The notes beneath the pieces are model-generated. The model did not search any database and had not been told where the DNA came from. It worked only from the letters and a program-made list of their open reading frames with translations. 64,000 bases of DNA, from positions 620,001 through 684,000 of the forward strand of contig NW_027506913.1 in assembly GCF_052324685.1 (NCBI RefSeq). The letters are read 5' to 3'. Of this stretch, positions 21,707 through 33,146 are shown piece by piece (the first letter of the stretch is position 1; every line of letters begins with the position of its first letter). Both the position numbers and the translations under genes were made by a program. Source of the stretch: Brachyhypopomus gauderio (Eukaryota; Chordata; Actinopteri; Gymnotiformes; Hypopomidae).

Positions 21707-22058
21707 TCTCATTATACATGGATACCTGATGTTATTCACAAAACGTGGTACTTTGCCACTCACGTTTATTGATGGCAACCAAAGCTCATGTTTTACAGAT
21801 TGCTCCTGCTTTTTACCTTCAGAGATAACTCATGCAATACAGAACGATATAGGAGTCAAGACCTTCAAAAACACTGTGCTTTAATATGTTCTGGTTACAT
21901 TGACACCTTACTCACAGCTGCACAGATGACCGTGACTCTTACATCGTTTTTAAACGAAGTGATACAAAGCGTTGTTATTTCTCAAAATCAGAATGAGGCC
22001 AAAGAGACCTGCATGCTGAAGCTGCGGCCCCATTTTCATGTTGCTATAAAGAAGCTTT

Positions 22059-22130
22059 TGACCCCGACGTGATTTGAACACGTAACCTTCTGATCTGGAG
22101 TCAGACACGGTACCGTTGCGCCACGAGGTC
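22059..22130 (-). tRNA. tRNA-Trp(CCA), unit 2
   Basis: Near-consensus; one D-stem base (position 22) is changed so that it no longer pairs with position 13. Confidence 0.88.
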
Positions 22131-22631
22131 CAACGCATAGAAGTCTAGCTAAAAAAATGGAACAAGGCAGTCAGATGTTTTAGTTCAATAGCTCTTCCAA
22201 TATATTTTGATTTTTTTCATTCCCTCTTGTCTGCCTTAAAGTTTCACCAATTCAAGAGGAGAGTAATGGTGAGGGAAGAAAGTACCAAAGGGAGGGAATC
22301 TTCAGGCAGAATCCCTGAGCTCTCTGCTTTCTTCTCAACCTGAGTAGTCTATGCATGATTCTGTGTTAGTATCTGTCGATTCGGCCCTTGAAAGGCAATA
22401 CAGCTAAAGGTAACGTTTCTTGTTTATCATGCACCTGAGATGTAACAAAACGGAGGACCTTTCAAGAAAGGCTCTTGAGCAGAGTTACTTCAGAAAGTGA
22501 AGTAACGAAAAGAAAAACATTCTCATGTTACAATAGATTGGTGAGTGTGAAGAATAGCATCAAGTTAAAGACCTGGCAAGATTGGAACGAAGATGAGAAG
22601 AAAGTAAATGTGTTTTAGTTTAGTTTCTTAT

Positions 22632-22968
22632 TGTAGTGGCAACTCTTTCATGCTCTGCTACCACCAACGGAGCGGGCGAATAGCAACCAGTCTGACGCGA
22701 CAAAAATTTCCTCAAGCTCAGAAAATATTCATGTAACAATGTTTACTGACATATAAGGTAAAAATACAAAAAATATCAATAATCCAAGCTGTACATGTCT
22801 ATCTTAGTTGAGGTCTTAACTGGTCGGTCGGTCAGAAAACTGTATCACCTCAACCCGACCGTCTAAAGAACTTAAACAGAACTGAATTGATTTAACTGCA
22901 ATTGAAGCACATACACACTCCCCTAGTGGGTAAACACATGTACTGCATTTCTCAACATGGCTCTTACA
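22632..22968 (-). repeat. 3' LTR of BEL/Pao element
   Basis: 337 bp; on the minus strand it begins TGTAAGAGCCATG and ends TTGCCACTACA. It is almost identical to the 5' copy. Confidence 0.95.
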
Positions 22969-23094
22969 ATTCCGGCCCCTAATTGTTTATGCTATGGGCA
23001 GAACAATTACCAAATTCTCATTTTAAAAAGAGCCATTGTATATAAACTTTAAACTGTCAAATGTCAATAAATGTCAATACTGAAAACATTTCGT

Positions 23095-26000
23095 TCAGTC
23101 CACTTGAAGAGTCCTTATGCCAGAATTTCCTGACTCCTGGATCAAGCAGAGCTTAGTCACTGGTCTGTCCAATTGACTGGTCTTTGTTTGCACAACAGCC
23201 CGCCTGACCAAGCCCTTGGCATCAGACAAGGTCTTTGTGATTCGTCCCATCGTCCAAGAGTTGCGTGGAGCAGTATCATCTGCTATCAAGACGACATCTC
23301 CCTCTTGAAAGTTCCTCTTTGGTCTTGACCACCTTTGGCGACTCTGAAGTAGTGGAAGGTACTCTTTAAGCCACCTTGTCCAAAACAGATCTGCGATATA
23401 TTGCACCTGCCGCCATCGTCTTCGAACATACTGGTCATTCGCGGAGAAGATTCCAGGCGGGATGTTCGTTTGTGTCTTCATAAGCAGTAAGTGATTAGGT
23501 GTCAAGACATCAAGATCATTAGGATCGTCTGATGACAGTGTGAGAGGCCTGTTGTTAATGATGGATTCCACCTCACACATGACAGTTAGCAGACCTTCAT
23601 CATCCAGTGACTGCTGTCCGACGATTGAATTCAGGATCTTCCGGACTGTACGTATCTGCCTTTCCCACACACCACCGTGATGAGAGGCTGCGGGGGCACT
23701 GAATATCCATTCGACTCCTCTCTCCATCATTGCATCAACGATTCTCTTTTGGTTCAGGTCTTGTAGTGCCTCACGAAGCTCTCTCTCAGCAGCAACAAAA
23801 TTAGTCCCATTGTCCGAACGCATAATCTTGACCTGACCTCTTCTGCATGTAAAGCGACGAAGTGCATTTACACAAGAGTCTGTGTCCAGACTATGGGCAA
23901 TCTCAATGTGAACAGCTCTTATGGTAAGGCAGGTAAAGAGTACTCCGTATCTTTTGACATGGCTTCTTCCTCTCTTGACCAAAAAAGGTCCAAAGAAGTC
24001 TACTCCTACGTTGGTAAACGGAGGCTGATCTGGTATGATGCGGTCCAATGGCAGATCTGCCATTTTTTGCTCTCCTGTCCTACTATTGAGCCTTCTGCAG
24101 ACTGTGCATTTTGAAATTACGCCTCTAATTGCTGAGCTTACTTGAGGTATCCAATACTTGGCACGCAGCTTGGATAGCATGTAGTTGCGCCCACAATGTC
24201 CGATTTCCTTGTGGATGTGTTGCAAGATGAGAGCAGCAATTGAAGACCCCTTGCAAAGAATTGCAGGGTGCTTCATCTCCTCAGACATTGACATTCTGGA
24301 GAGACGTCCTCCCACTCTCACAATTTGCTCTTTCAGGAAGGGATCCAGCTTGTAGATTGGACTGGTTCTTTTTACATGTCTACCTGTCTGTAAAGCCATA
24401 ATTTCCTCTGGATACGTTTGGAGCTGACTAAACCTGATTAGCTCATTTTCAGCCTCTTCCAGGTCTTTTATGGTGAGCAAAGTTGGTTTCACCATCAGGC
24501 GACACTTTCTCATGTGTGCAGTTGTCAGCAGCTCTTGTTGGTTTGGACAGCTCTCTGACAATGCGACTTTGTCCATAAAGATCTTTCTTTCCTCTCTCAA
24601 ATGTAGCAAAATTCGTTTCAGCTTAAAAAACCAGGCCACTGCTCCTTTCAGCCGTGTCCAATCAGAATAGTAAGCGATCAGCTTATCCAGAGCCAACACC
24701 TTCTTCTGCCTATCCTCTTCAACCTTTATTGCACAGGACTTGATCTCAGGATCATCTTGGGGTATGTCATTCCCATAAGGCAATTCCGGCCAATCTTCCT
24801 GAGACTTTAGAAGGAAACTTGGGCCTTGCAACCAAGTCTTGTTCTCAAGAAAATCCTTCACTTTCACCCCCCTTGAGGCTTGGTCCGCTGGATTTTCTCC
24901 TGACTTAACATAACGCCACTGGGAAAGCTGGCTATGTTCCCTTATCACTGCAACTCTGTTCGTGACGAAAGTCTTGAAGCGACTATGCTCATTTTCAATG
25001 TATCTCAGGACTGTAGTGCTGTCAGTCCAAAAGATGGAGTCTTGGAGTGGCACCTGTAGTTCACGTTGCAACATCTGGTCCATTTTTACAGCCACCACCG
25101 CAGCTGTTAGCTCTAACCGTGGGATTGTTACATGTTTCAAAGGGGCTACTCTGGCTTTTCCCATTAAGAGAGTGCAACATTTCTCTCCAGCTTGGTTTGA
25201 CAGGAGCAGGTATGAGGCAGTGCCATAGCCGGTCTCGGATGCATCAGCAAAGTGATGCAGTTGTGCTGACTGCAAAGGTCCAAATGCTATTGGCTTCACA
25301 CACCTGCTTACTGAGAATCCCTCTAGCATTTTCATTTCTGTCAACCATTCTTGCCATCTGACTGTCTGTGAGTCTTTGATTTCTTGATCCCAGCCACACT
25401 TTTGTTCACACAGAGTCCTCAGGATCTGCTTTGCGGGCAGAATAACTGGTGCCAAGAGTCCTAGGGGGTCGTATAATGCACTGACCACAGACAGAATCCC
25501 CCGCCTTGTTTTTGGCCTTTCAGGAACATTCAGTTGAAATTGGAAACTGTCTGAGTCCGTGCGCCACTGGACACCCAGGGCGCGCTCTATGGGAGGGATG
25601 CTGTGGCTCAGATCCAAGTCTTTGACATCAGTTGCACGATCTTCTTCAGGGATGGTCAACAGAACAGCATTACTGGAACTGACCCACTTAGTCAGCTGAA
25701 AGCCACCCATGGCGCACAGTGCTCTTAGGTCTTTCACAAGCTGAATTGCCTGAGTTTCAGAAGAAACTGACTTCAAGAAGTCATCTACATAACAGTTGTG
25801 AAGAACTGTATCAGCTGCTTCTGGACTTGCTGTTTCCTTGTTGTCCTCTGCAGTTTTCCTTAAGGCATAAGATGCACAACTGGGTGAAGATGTTGCACCG
25901 AAAAGGTGAACAGTCATTTTGAATTCTTCCATCTCTTCATCCAGGTTGCCATCTGGCCACCACAGGAAACGTAGAAGGTCTGCATCTTCTTCAGGAACTT

Positions 26001-29000
26001 TAACCTGATAGAACATGGCTTTGACATCTGCCATCAATGCCACAGGCTCTTGCCTGAATCTCGTTAGAACACCGACAAGAGTATTGGTAAGGTTTGGGCC
26101 CTGCAGTAACTGCTCATTTAAAGAGACTCCTCTGTAGGTTGCGGTGCAATCAAAGACAATCCGAAATTTCTTTTTCTTGGGATGATACACTCCGTGGTGG
26201 GGAATGTACCACACCCTGCCATCATCACGCAGTAATTTCTCCCTGGGAACCTTGACTGCATATCCATTCTTAATGACGTCTTTCATGAACATCTTATAGT
26301 CTTCATGGAAGCTTGGATGTCTTTTCAGTTTCCTTTTCAGGCTGACTGCACGTTGTTCTGCAATACAGCGGTTGTTTGGCATTTTTACTGCCTCATCTTT
26401 CAGTGGCAAGCCTACACAATAATGCCCATTCACTAGTCTAGCAGAATTACTCACTAGAGACATGAACCTTTGGTCTTCTTGTGACAGTTCTTCCTTCTCT
26501 TCATGGACACGTTCTGGGAAATCTGCATTGTACTGTTGTCTTAATAGCTCCTCTATTTCCACAACTGAGAGACGGTTAACAGTGTGGTTCTCGCCGGAGT
26601 TACTGTCCATCTTCAGACTTCTTAACGGTCCATTAATCACCCACCCTAAAGCAGTTCTCACTGCATAGGGACCATCTCCTTCACTATGTACTACATGCCA
26701 TGGCTCCATTGCCTTTGGAACATTGGTGCCTATGAGCAGGCCCACTTCAGCATTGATCTGAGGTAAAGACACATCTTTCAGATAAGACCACCTTGCAATG
26801 TCTTCTGGCTTAGGAATATTCTCCTTTTGCACTGGGATGAAACTATGGGTGAATACTCTGCCCAGGTCTATGTACGTATCCTCCTCCACACCACAAACTT
26901 CTAAGTCTGTCAGAACAAATGTCTTCAAAACCTTACTGTCATCTGCCCTGTTACAGCCCATGGTGTTGAGAAGAATCTGTGTTCGTCTGCCCCTGAGTTT
27001 CAGCTTTCTTAGTAGATCTTCAGTGCAGAAGCTTGCTGTGCTGCCAGGATCCATAAATGCATATGTTTCCACATATCTATCACTCTTCTTGGATTTGATC
27101 TTCACGGGCAATACAGCTAAGGCACATTTCCCTCCGGCCCCAGTATAAGCACAAGCTTCACTGTCCAGAGAGATGCATGCACTGGTGATTTCTTTGCTCT
27201 CTGAGCAATCTTCTTCCCTTTTATCACAAGGCAAGATGTCTTCATTCTTTTCCATGTGCAACAGGTCTGGATGCCTTTGTGTACATATCTGACACTTTGC
27301 TTTCCTTTTGCAGTCCTTGCTAAGGTGTCCTGGAAAGAGACATCCAAAGCACAAGCCCTTGGACTTTAGAAAATCCAATCTATCTTTAACTGGTAGCTCT
27401 CTAATCTTTCTACACTCTGCCAGAGTATGCTTGTTGTGACAGTAGACACAAAGTTTCTGCAAAGCAATATTAACAACCTTCTTCACTGTCACTTCTTGTT
27501 CTTTTTCTTCTAGTGGAGCCTTAACGCCTGTAGCAAAGCTACTCCTTTGACTACCTCTCCTGACTTCATTGTCTTTTCTGTTCTTTCCTTCTTTTATCAC
27601 ATGAGACTCTGACATGATTCCAAATATGGGGTCCATGATGATTTTTGCCTGGCGATCAATGAACTCGACCATGTCTGAGAACCTGGCACGTCCTCTCCCC
27701 TTCTCTTGAATTTCAAAAGCTGTCACTCTCCATTTCTCACGCACTTTGTAAGGAAGCTTCGAAAGAACAGTCCGCATATTAGTGGGGTTGTCCATTTCCT
27801 CCATGAAGTCTAAATCACCCATTGTGTTCTTGCAGCCGATCAGGAACAGCGCATATGCATTGAGAGCTTTACCGTCTTCTTGCCTGATGATAGGCCAGTT
27901 CAATGCTTTCTCCATGTAGGCATTTGCAATCTTTAACTCATTGCCATAGTTTTTTTGCAGCAGCCTTCTGGCTTCCTTGTAGCCTCTTTCCGATGGCATA
28001 TGCTCACAGCTACGAACTAGTTCCTGTGCTTCACCACTGGTGTACTGCTCCAGGTAGTAGAACCTGTCTTGGTAGGAATCAGCTTTGCTCTCCACAGCAT
28101 GTTCATATGACCTAATGAATGACTTGTAAGTGAGAGGATCACCTTTAAACACTGGAACCTCCTTGCGTGGCAGACTTGATAAATTATGCTGTCTTACAAG
28201 CATCTCTGTGATGAAACTTTGTTTCTGTAACACTTGATGTAGGTCTTTGTCATCATTCAATTGCCTTGCACCTTGTGTCTGGTTACTACGCACTGGCTGG
28301 TATAGTCCAGGATCAGAGCTCTGTAGTATTCTTTCTGCTGAAGTCTGTGCTCTATCGTCTCTTTCTTCCTTTATAACGTTTTGTCTAAAAGATCTTTTAG
28401 AGACATAACTGTTCATGCCATCTTCTTCATATGACTCTAACACTTTCAATTTTGCAATTGATTCTGCAAGTGCTGCGTCAACTTCTAACTTCTCTCTTTT
28501 AGCCTTGAGCTTGGCTTCTTCAAGATCAAGAACTTGTTTTTGTTCTAGTGCTGCTGCTCGTGCTAGTAGAGCTGCATGTTCTGCTGCCTCTTTGGCGCGC
28601 ACAGCTGACACTGAGCTCCTTGAGGACCTTCTGGACCCACCTGAGGCTACAGATCCATATTTATTTTTAGGTCTGCAATCCTGCAGATTAACTTGTGAAA
28701 CACTATCACCCACATCATCATCTTCTTCGAAGGAAACATCTGAAGGTGCACTTGGAACCTTTTCTTGTTTTTGAAGCTGGCATCCAACCCATTCCATTGA
28801 ATTGTCAACATATGCCTTGACTGACATTATCTTATTGATGAACCATTCCTGATCCACTTTCCTTTCTTCTTTATCCATTAAAGGAATAATGGAATCATTG
28901 AGCTTGACTACATCTTCCTGCAAGTTCCACATATCACCTTGCAAAAGATCTCGCACTCTGTATACATTCTCATCATTACCCATGAGCTCATCAATTTCTT

Positions 29001-29148
29001 TCATTTTAGTTGTGAGCTGGCTGAATTTCCCCTTTCTTGTTCCAATTAGTCTATGCAGCTTCTCTTGTAATGCCCTTTCAGTAGGCTTTGGCGCCCTCCT
29101 GTGGCCAACATCTTCAGGTGTCTGTTTGTTTCCAGCACTTTCTGCCAT
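23095..29148 (-). CDS. BEL/Pao Gag-Pol polyprotein
   Basis: A single 2017-residue frame, the usual fused Gag-Pol of this group. In order: coiled, Lys-rich Gag N-terminus; Gag core with FKGDPLTYKSFIRSYEHAVE (about 330); zinc knuckles around 600-640 (CFGCLFPGHLSKDC, then CQICTQRHPDLLH); aspartic protease of the Pao type with DPGSTASF (about 700); reverse transcriptase with ALMADVKAMFYQV and YVDD (about 1040-1120); RNase H with HFADASETGYG (about 1300); integrase with an H-C zinc finger (HIHKEIGHCGRNY, CTVCRRL, about 1640-1690) and DDE core (VGVDFFGPF, RSDNGTNF, about 1715-1820); and a C-terminal BEL-type domain. First Met at 29148. Frames on the other strand are shadows. Confidence 0.95.
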   Translation of the reverse strand: MAESAGNKQTPEDVGHRRAPKPTERALQEKLHRLIGTRKGKFSQLTTKMKEIDELMGNDENVYRVRDLLQGDMWNLQEDVVKLNDSIIPLMDKEERKVDQEWFINKIMSVKAYVDNSMEWVGCQLQKQEKVPSAPSDVSFEEDDDVGDSVSQVNLQDCRPKNKYGSVASGGSRRSSRSSVSAVRAKEAAEHAALLARAAALEQKQVLDLEEAKLKAKREKLEVDAALAESIAKLKVLESYEEDGMNSYVSKRSFRQNVIKEERDDRAQTSAERILQSSDPGLYQPVRSNQTQGARQLNDDKDLHQVLQKQSFITEMLVRQHNLSSLPRKEVPVFKGDPLTYKSFIRSYEHAVESKADSYQDRFYYLEQYTSGEAQELVRSCEHMPSERGYKEARRLLQKNYGNELKIANAYMEKALNWPIIRQEDGKALNAYALFLIGCKNTMGDLDFMEEMDNPTNMRTVLSKLPYKVREKWRVTAFEIQEKGRGRARFSDMVEFIDRQAKIIMDPIFGIMSESHVIKEGKNRKDNEVRRGSQRSSFATGVKAPLEEKEQEVTVKKVVNIALQKLCVYCHNKHTLAECRKIRELPVKDRLDFLKSKGLCFGCLFPGHLSKDCKRKAKCQICTQRHPDLLHMEKNEDILPCDKREEDCSESKEITSACISLDSEACAYTGAGGKCALAVLPVKIKSKKSDRYVETYAFMDPGSTASFCTEDLLRKLKLRGRRTQILLNTMGCNRADDSKVLKTFVLTDLEVCGVEEDTYIDLGRVFTHSFIPVQKENIPKPEDIARWSYLKDVSLPQINAEVGLLIGTNVPKAMEPWHVVHSEGDGPYAVRTALGWVINGPLRSLKMDSNSGENHTVNRLSVVEIEELLRQQYNADFPERVHEEKEELSQEDQRFMSLVSNSARLVNGHYCVGLPLKDEAVKMPNNRCIAEQRAVSLKRKLKRHPSFHEDYKMFMKDVIKNGYAVKVPREKLLRDDGRVWYIPHHGVYHPKKKKFRIVFDCTATYRGVSLNEQLLQGPNLTNTLVGVLTRFRQEPVALMADVKAMFYQVKVPEEDADLLRFLWWPDGNLDEEMEEFKMTVHLFGATSSPSCASYALRKTAEDNKETASPEAADTVLHNCYVDDFLKSVSSETQAIQLVKDLRALCAMGGFQLTKWVSSSNAVLLTIPEEDRATDVKDLDLSHSIPPIERALGVQWRTDSDSFQFQLNVPERPKTRRGILSVVSALYDPLGLLAPVILPAKQILRTLCEQKCGWDQEIKDSQTVRWQEWLTEMKMLEGFSVSRCVKPIAFGPLQSAQLHHFADASETGYGTASYLLLSNQAGEKCCTLLMGKARVAPLKHVTIPRLELTAAVVAVKMDQMLQRELQVPLQDSIFWTDSTTVLRYIENEHSRFKTFVTNRVAVIREHSQLSQWRYVKSGENPADQASRGVKVKDFLENKTWLQGPSFLLKSQEDWPELPYGNDIPQDDPEIKSCAIKVEEDRQKKVLALDKLIAYYSDWTRLKGAVAWFFKLKRILLHLREERKIFMDKVALSESCPNQQELLTTAHMRKCRLMVKPTLLTIKDLEEAENELIRFSQLQTYPEEIMALQTGRHVKRTSPIYKLDPFLKEQIVRVGGRLSRMSMSEEMKHPAILCKGSSIAALILQHIHKEIGHCGRNYMLSKLRAKYWIPQVSSAIRGVISKCTVCRRLNSRTGEQKMADLPLDRIIPDQPPFTNVGVDFFGPFLVKRGRSHVKRYGVLFTCLTIRAVHIEIAHSLDTDSCVNALRRFTCRRGQVKIMRSDNGTNFVAAERELREALQDLNQKRIVDAMMERGVEWIFSAPAASHHGGVWERQIRTVRKILNSIVGQQSLDDEGLLTVMCEVESIINNRPLTLSSDDPNDLDVLTPNHLLLMKTQTNIPPGIFSANDQYVRRRWRQVQYIADLFWTRWLKEYLPLLQSRQRWSRPKRNFQEGDVVLIADDTAPRNSWTMGRITKTLSDAKGLVRRAVVQTKTSQLDRPVTKLCLIQESGNSGIRTLQVD

Positions 29149-29444
29149 CGTATTAATTCACTAGCAACCCTTTCAACATCAAATGCTCGTGTCTTTACAC
29201 TTCTTCAAAGTGCAGAGATTATCCTAATATAAGATCCGCGATTAAACAAGACACCACATCCTCACTGAATGACTCAGCATGTAGCAATAGCAGCTATGTT
29301 AGCAGGGGTTAGCTTCTGCTTCTGACTCAGCATTTAGCAATAGCAGGAGTTAGCTTCAGCTCACCTTTCCAAACTCTTAAATCCCCTTCACGCTCCTGGT
29401 GGTTCTGTGAAGGGTCCTACTTCCAGTGAAGTTTTCTGACTTTA

Positions 29445-29781
29445 TGTAATGGCAACTCTTTCATGCTCTGCTACCACCAACGGAGCGGGCGAATAGCAAC
29501 CAGTCTGACGCGACAAAAATTTCCTCAAGCTCAGAAAATATTCATGTAACAATGTTTACTGACATATAAGGTAAAAATACAAAAAATATCAATAATCCAA
29601 GCTGTACATGTCTATCTTAGTTGAGGTCTTAACTGGTCGGTCGGTCAGAAAACTGTATCACCTCAACCCGACCGTCTAAAGAACTTAAACAGAACTGAAT
29701 TGATTTAACTGCAATTGAAGCACATACACACTCCCCTAGTGGGTAAACACATGTACTGCATTTCTCAACATGGCTCTTACA
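29445..29781 (-). repeat. 5' LTR of BEL/Pao element
   Basis: 337 bp, same ends as the 3' copy, followed on the right by the target duplication CTTAT and resumed array spacer. Confidence 0.95.
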
Positions 29782-30100
29782 CTTATTTTTCCATGAGTAT
29801 TCAAGTGCTTAGTGACTACATGAAGTTTTGATTCTTCAGTTTGCGTTGAAGACAACCATTGATTGGACCTTACAGACTGTCAGCGGAAGTCCATTCCACC
29901 ACCTTGTGGACTGACAGAGAAGATTCTTGTTGCATGTCTTGTCGGCATCTTGAAGGGATGGTGGCACGAATAAAGCAATAATAGAGGCTTAAAGGCAGCC
30001 AGGTGCTGTAGTGGCTTGATAAGTGCTTTTACGCATGTGAGAAGCGATCCAGTTATGGGAGACTGCAATGGCCAAGATGCAAGGTAAAGAAAATATGTAG

Positions 30101-30172
30101 GCGTTGGTGGTATAGTGGTGAGCATAGCTGCCTTTCAAGCAATTGACCCGGGTTCGATTCCCGGCCAACGCA
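30101..30172 (+). tRNA. tRNA-Gly body with TTC (Glu) anticodon, unit 3
   Basis: Consensus Gly acceptor, D and T arms with intact B-box GGTTCGATTCC, but anticodon TTC and G42 to A. Confidence 0.88.
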
Positions 30173-30524
30173 TCTCATTATACATGGATACCTGATGTTA
30201 TTCACAAAACGTGGTACTTTGCCACTCACGTTTATTGATGGCAACCAAAGCTCATGTTTTACAGATTGCTCCTGCTTTTTACCTTCAGAGATAACTCATG
30301 CAATACAGAACGATATAGGAGTCAAGACCTTCAAAAACACTGTGCTTTAATATGTTCTGGTTACATTGACACCTTACTCACAGCTGCACAGATGACCGTG
30401 ACTCTTACATCGTTTTTAAACGAAGTGATACAAAGCGTTGTTATTTCTCAAAATCAGAATGAGGCCAAAGAGACCTGCATGCTGAAGCTGCGGCCCCATT
30501 TTCATGTTGCTATAAAGAAGCTTT

Positions 30525-30596
30525 TGACCCCGACGTGATTTGAACACGTAACCTTCTGATCTGGAGTCAGACACGCTACCGTTGCGCCACGAGGTC
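30525..30596 (-). tRNA. tRNA-Trp(CCA), unit 3, intact
   Basis: All stems pair. It differs from remembered vertebrate tRNA-Trp at two stem positions that keep pairing (G-U or A-U). Loop CTCCAGA. Confidence 0.95.
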
Positions 30597-31411
30597 CAAC
30601 GCATAGAAGTCTAGCTAAAAAAATGGAACAAGGCAGTCAGATGTTTTAGTTCAATAGCTCTTCCAATATATTTTGATTTTTTTCATTCCCTCTTGTCTGC
30701 CTTAAAGTTTCACCAATTCAAGAGGAGAGTAATGGTGAGGGAAGAAAGTACCAAAGGGAGGGAATCTTCAGGCAGAATCCCTGAGCTCTCTGCTTTCTTC
30801 TCAACCTGAGTAGTCTATGCATGATTCTGTGTTAGTACCTGTCGATTCGGCCCTTGAAAGGCAATACAGCTAAAGGTAACGTTTCTTGTTTATCATGCAC
30901 CTGAGATGTAACAAAACGGAGGACCTTTCAAGAAAGGCTCTTGAGCAGAGTTACTTCAGAAAGTGAAGTAACGAAAAGAAAAACATTCTCATGTTACAAT
31001 AGATTGGTGAGTGTGAAGAATAGCATCAAGTTAAAGACCTGGCAAGATTGGAACGAAGATGAGAAGAAAGTAAATGTGTTTTAGTTTAGTTTCTTATTTT
31101 TCCATGAGTATTCAAGTGCTTAGTGACTACATGAAGTTTTGATTCTTCAGTTTGCGTTGAAGACAACCATTGATTGGACCTTACAGACTGTCAGCGGAAG
31201 TCCATTCCACCACCTTGTGGACTGACAGAGAAGATTCTTGTTGCATGTCTTGTCGGCATCTTGAAGGGATGGTGGCACGAATAAAGCAATAATAGAGGCT
31301 TAAAGGCAGCCAGGTGCTGTAGTGGCTTGATAAGTGCTTTTACGCATGTGAGAAGCGATCCAGTTATGGGAGACTGCAATGGCCAAGATGCAAGGTAAAG
31401 AAAATATGTAG

Positions 31412-31483
31412 GCGTTGGTGGTATAGTGGTGAGCATAGCTGCCTTCCAAGCAGTTGACCCGGGTTCGATTCCCGGCCAACGCA
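31412..31483 (+). tRNA. tRNA-Gly(TCC), unit 4, consensus
   Basis: Identical over 72 bases to remembered vertebrate tRNA-Gly(TCC), with B-box GGTTCGATTCC. A T6 run follows 59 bases downstream. Confidence 0.97.
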
Positions 31484-31835
31484 TCTCATTATACATGGAT
31501 ACCTGATGTTATTCACAAAACGTGGTACTTTGCCACTCACATTTTTTGATGGCAACCAAAGCTCATGTTTTACAGATTGCTCCTGCTTTTTACCTTCAGA
31601 GATAACTCATGCAATACAGAACGATATAGGAGTCAACACCTTCAAAAACACTGTGCTTTAATATGTTCTGGTTACATTGACACCTTACTCACAGCTGCAC
31701 AGATGACCGTGACTCTTACATCGTTTTTAAACGAAGTGATACAAAGCGTTGTTATTTCTCAAAATCAGAATGAGGCCAAAGTGACCTGCATGCTGAAGCT
31801 GCGGCCCCATTTTCATGTTGCTATAAAGAAGCTTT

Positions 31836-31907
31836 TGACCCCGACGTGATTTGAACACGTAACCTTCTGATCTGGAGTGAGACGCGCTACCGTTGCGCCA
31901 CGAGGTC
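31836..31907 (-). tRNA. tRNA-Trp(CCA), unit 4, anticodon-stem mismatch
   Basis: Anticodon CCA. Position 30 is C, facing C40, so one anticodon-stem pair is lost. The rest is intact. Confidence 0.87.
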
Positions 31908-32722
31908 CAACGCATAGAAGTCTAGCTAAAAAAATGGAACAAGGCAGTCAGATGTTTTAGTTCAATAGCTCTTCCAATATATTTTGATTTTTTTCATTCC
32001 CTCTTGTCTGCCTTAAAGTTTCACCAATTCAAGAGGAGAGTAATGGTGAGGGAAGAAAGTACCAAAGGGAGGGAATCTTCAGGCAGAATCCCTGAGCTCT
32101 CTGCTTTCTTCTCAACCTGAGTAGTCTATGCATGATTCTGTGTTAGTATCTGTCGATTCGGCCCTTGAAAGGCAATACAGCTAAAGGTAACTTTTCTTGT
32201 TTATCATGCACCTGAGATGTAACAAAACGGAGGACCTTTCAAGAAAGGCTCTTGAGCAGAGTTACTTCAGAAAGTGAAGTAACGAAAAGAAAAACATTCT
32301 CATGTTACAATAGATTGGTGAGTGTGAAGAATAGCATCAAGTTAAAGACCTGGCAAGATTGGAACGAAGATGAGAAGAAAGTAAATGTGTTTTAGTTTAG
32401 TTTCTTATTTTTCCATGAGTATTCAAGTGCTTAGTGACTACATGAAGTTTTGATTCTTCAGTTTGCGTTGAAGACAACCATTGATTGGACCTTACAGACT
32501 GTCAGCGGAAGTCCATTCCACCACCTTGTGGACTGACAGAGAAGATTCTTGTTGCATGTCTTGTCGGCATCTTGAAGGGATGGTGGCACGAATAAAGCAA
32601 TAATAGAGGCTTAAAGGCAGCCAGGTGCTGTAGTGGCTTGATAAGTGCTTTTACGCATGTGAGAAGCGATCCAGTTATGGGAGACTGCAATGGCCAAGAT
32701 GCAAGGTAAAGAAAATATGTAG

Positions 32723-32794
32723 GCGTTGGTGGTATAGTGGTGAGCATAGCTGCCTTCCAAGCAGTTGACCCAGGTTCGATTCCCGTCCAACGCA
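32723..32794 (+). tRNA. tRNA-Gly(TCC), unit 5, weakened T stem
   Basis: Changes at T-stem positions 51 and 65 break two pairs. Anticodon and B-box core are kept. Confidence 0.85.
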
Positions 32795-33146
32795 TCTCAT
32801 TATACATGGATACCTGATGTTATTCACAAAACGTGGTACTTTGCCACTCACGTTTTTTGATGGCAACCAAAGCTCATGTTTTACAGATTGCTCCTGCTTT
32901 TTACCTTCAGAGATAACTCATGCAATACAGAACGATATAGGAGTCAAGACCTTCAAAAACACTGTGCTTTAATATGTTCTGGTTACATTGACACCTTACT
33001 CACAGCTGCACAGATGACCGTGACTCTTACATCGTTTTTAAACGAAGTGATACAAAGCGTTGTTATTTCTCAAAATCAGAATGAGGCCAAAGTGACCTGC
33101 ATGCTGAAGCTGCGGCCCCATTTTCATGTTGCTATAAAGAAGCTTT

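Larger units (their letters stand above)
22632..29781 (-). mobile_element. BEL/Pao LTR retrotransposon, looks whole and young
   Basis: 7150 bp inserted into one unit of the tRNA array, with 5-bp target duplications CTTAT at 22627-22631 and 29782-29786. LTRs of 337 bp start TG and end CA, and I find one difference between them. One long Gag-Pol frame fills most of the interior; no envelope frame is seen. A purine-rich stretch (minus strand AGGGGCCGGAAT) precedes the 3' LTR. I saw no breaks in the coding frame. The near-identical LTRs imply very recent insertion, after the array existed. Confidence 0.95.

Noticed and set aside
24962-28774. Several plus-strand frames of 66-119 codons inside the BEL/Pao element
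   Set aside because: Shadows of the single Gag-Pol frame.
30254-30538. 94-codon frame beginning MFYRLLLLFTFRDNSCN, present in nearly every array unit
   Set aside because: It is conserved only because the whole unit is. It ends inside the tRNA-Trp gene, is matched by equally conserved frames on the other strand, and has no homology.
31191-31496. 101-codon minus frame with GIEPGSTAWKAAMLTTIPP
   Set aside because: This is the antisense reading of tRNA-Gly plus spacer, a known kind of false protein prediction.
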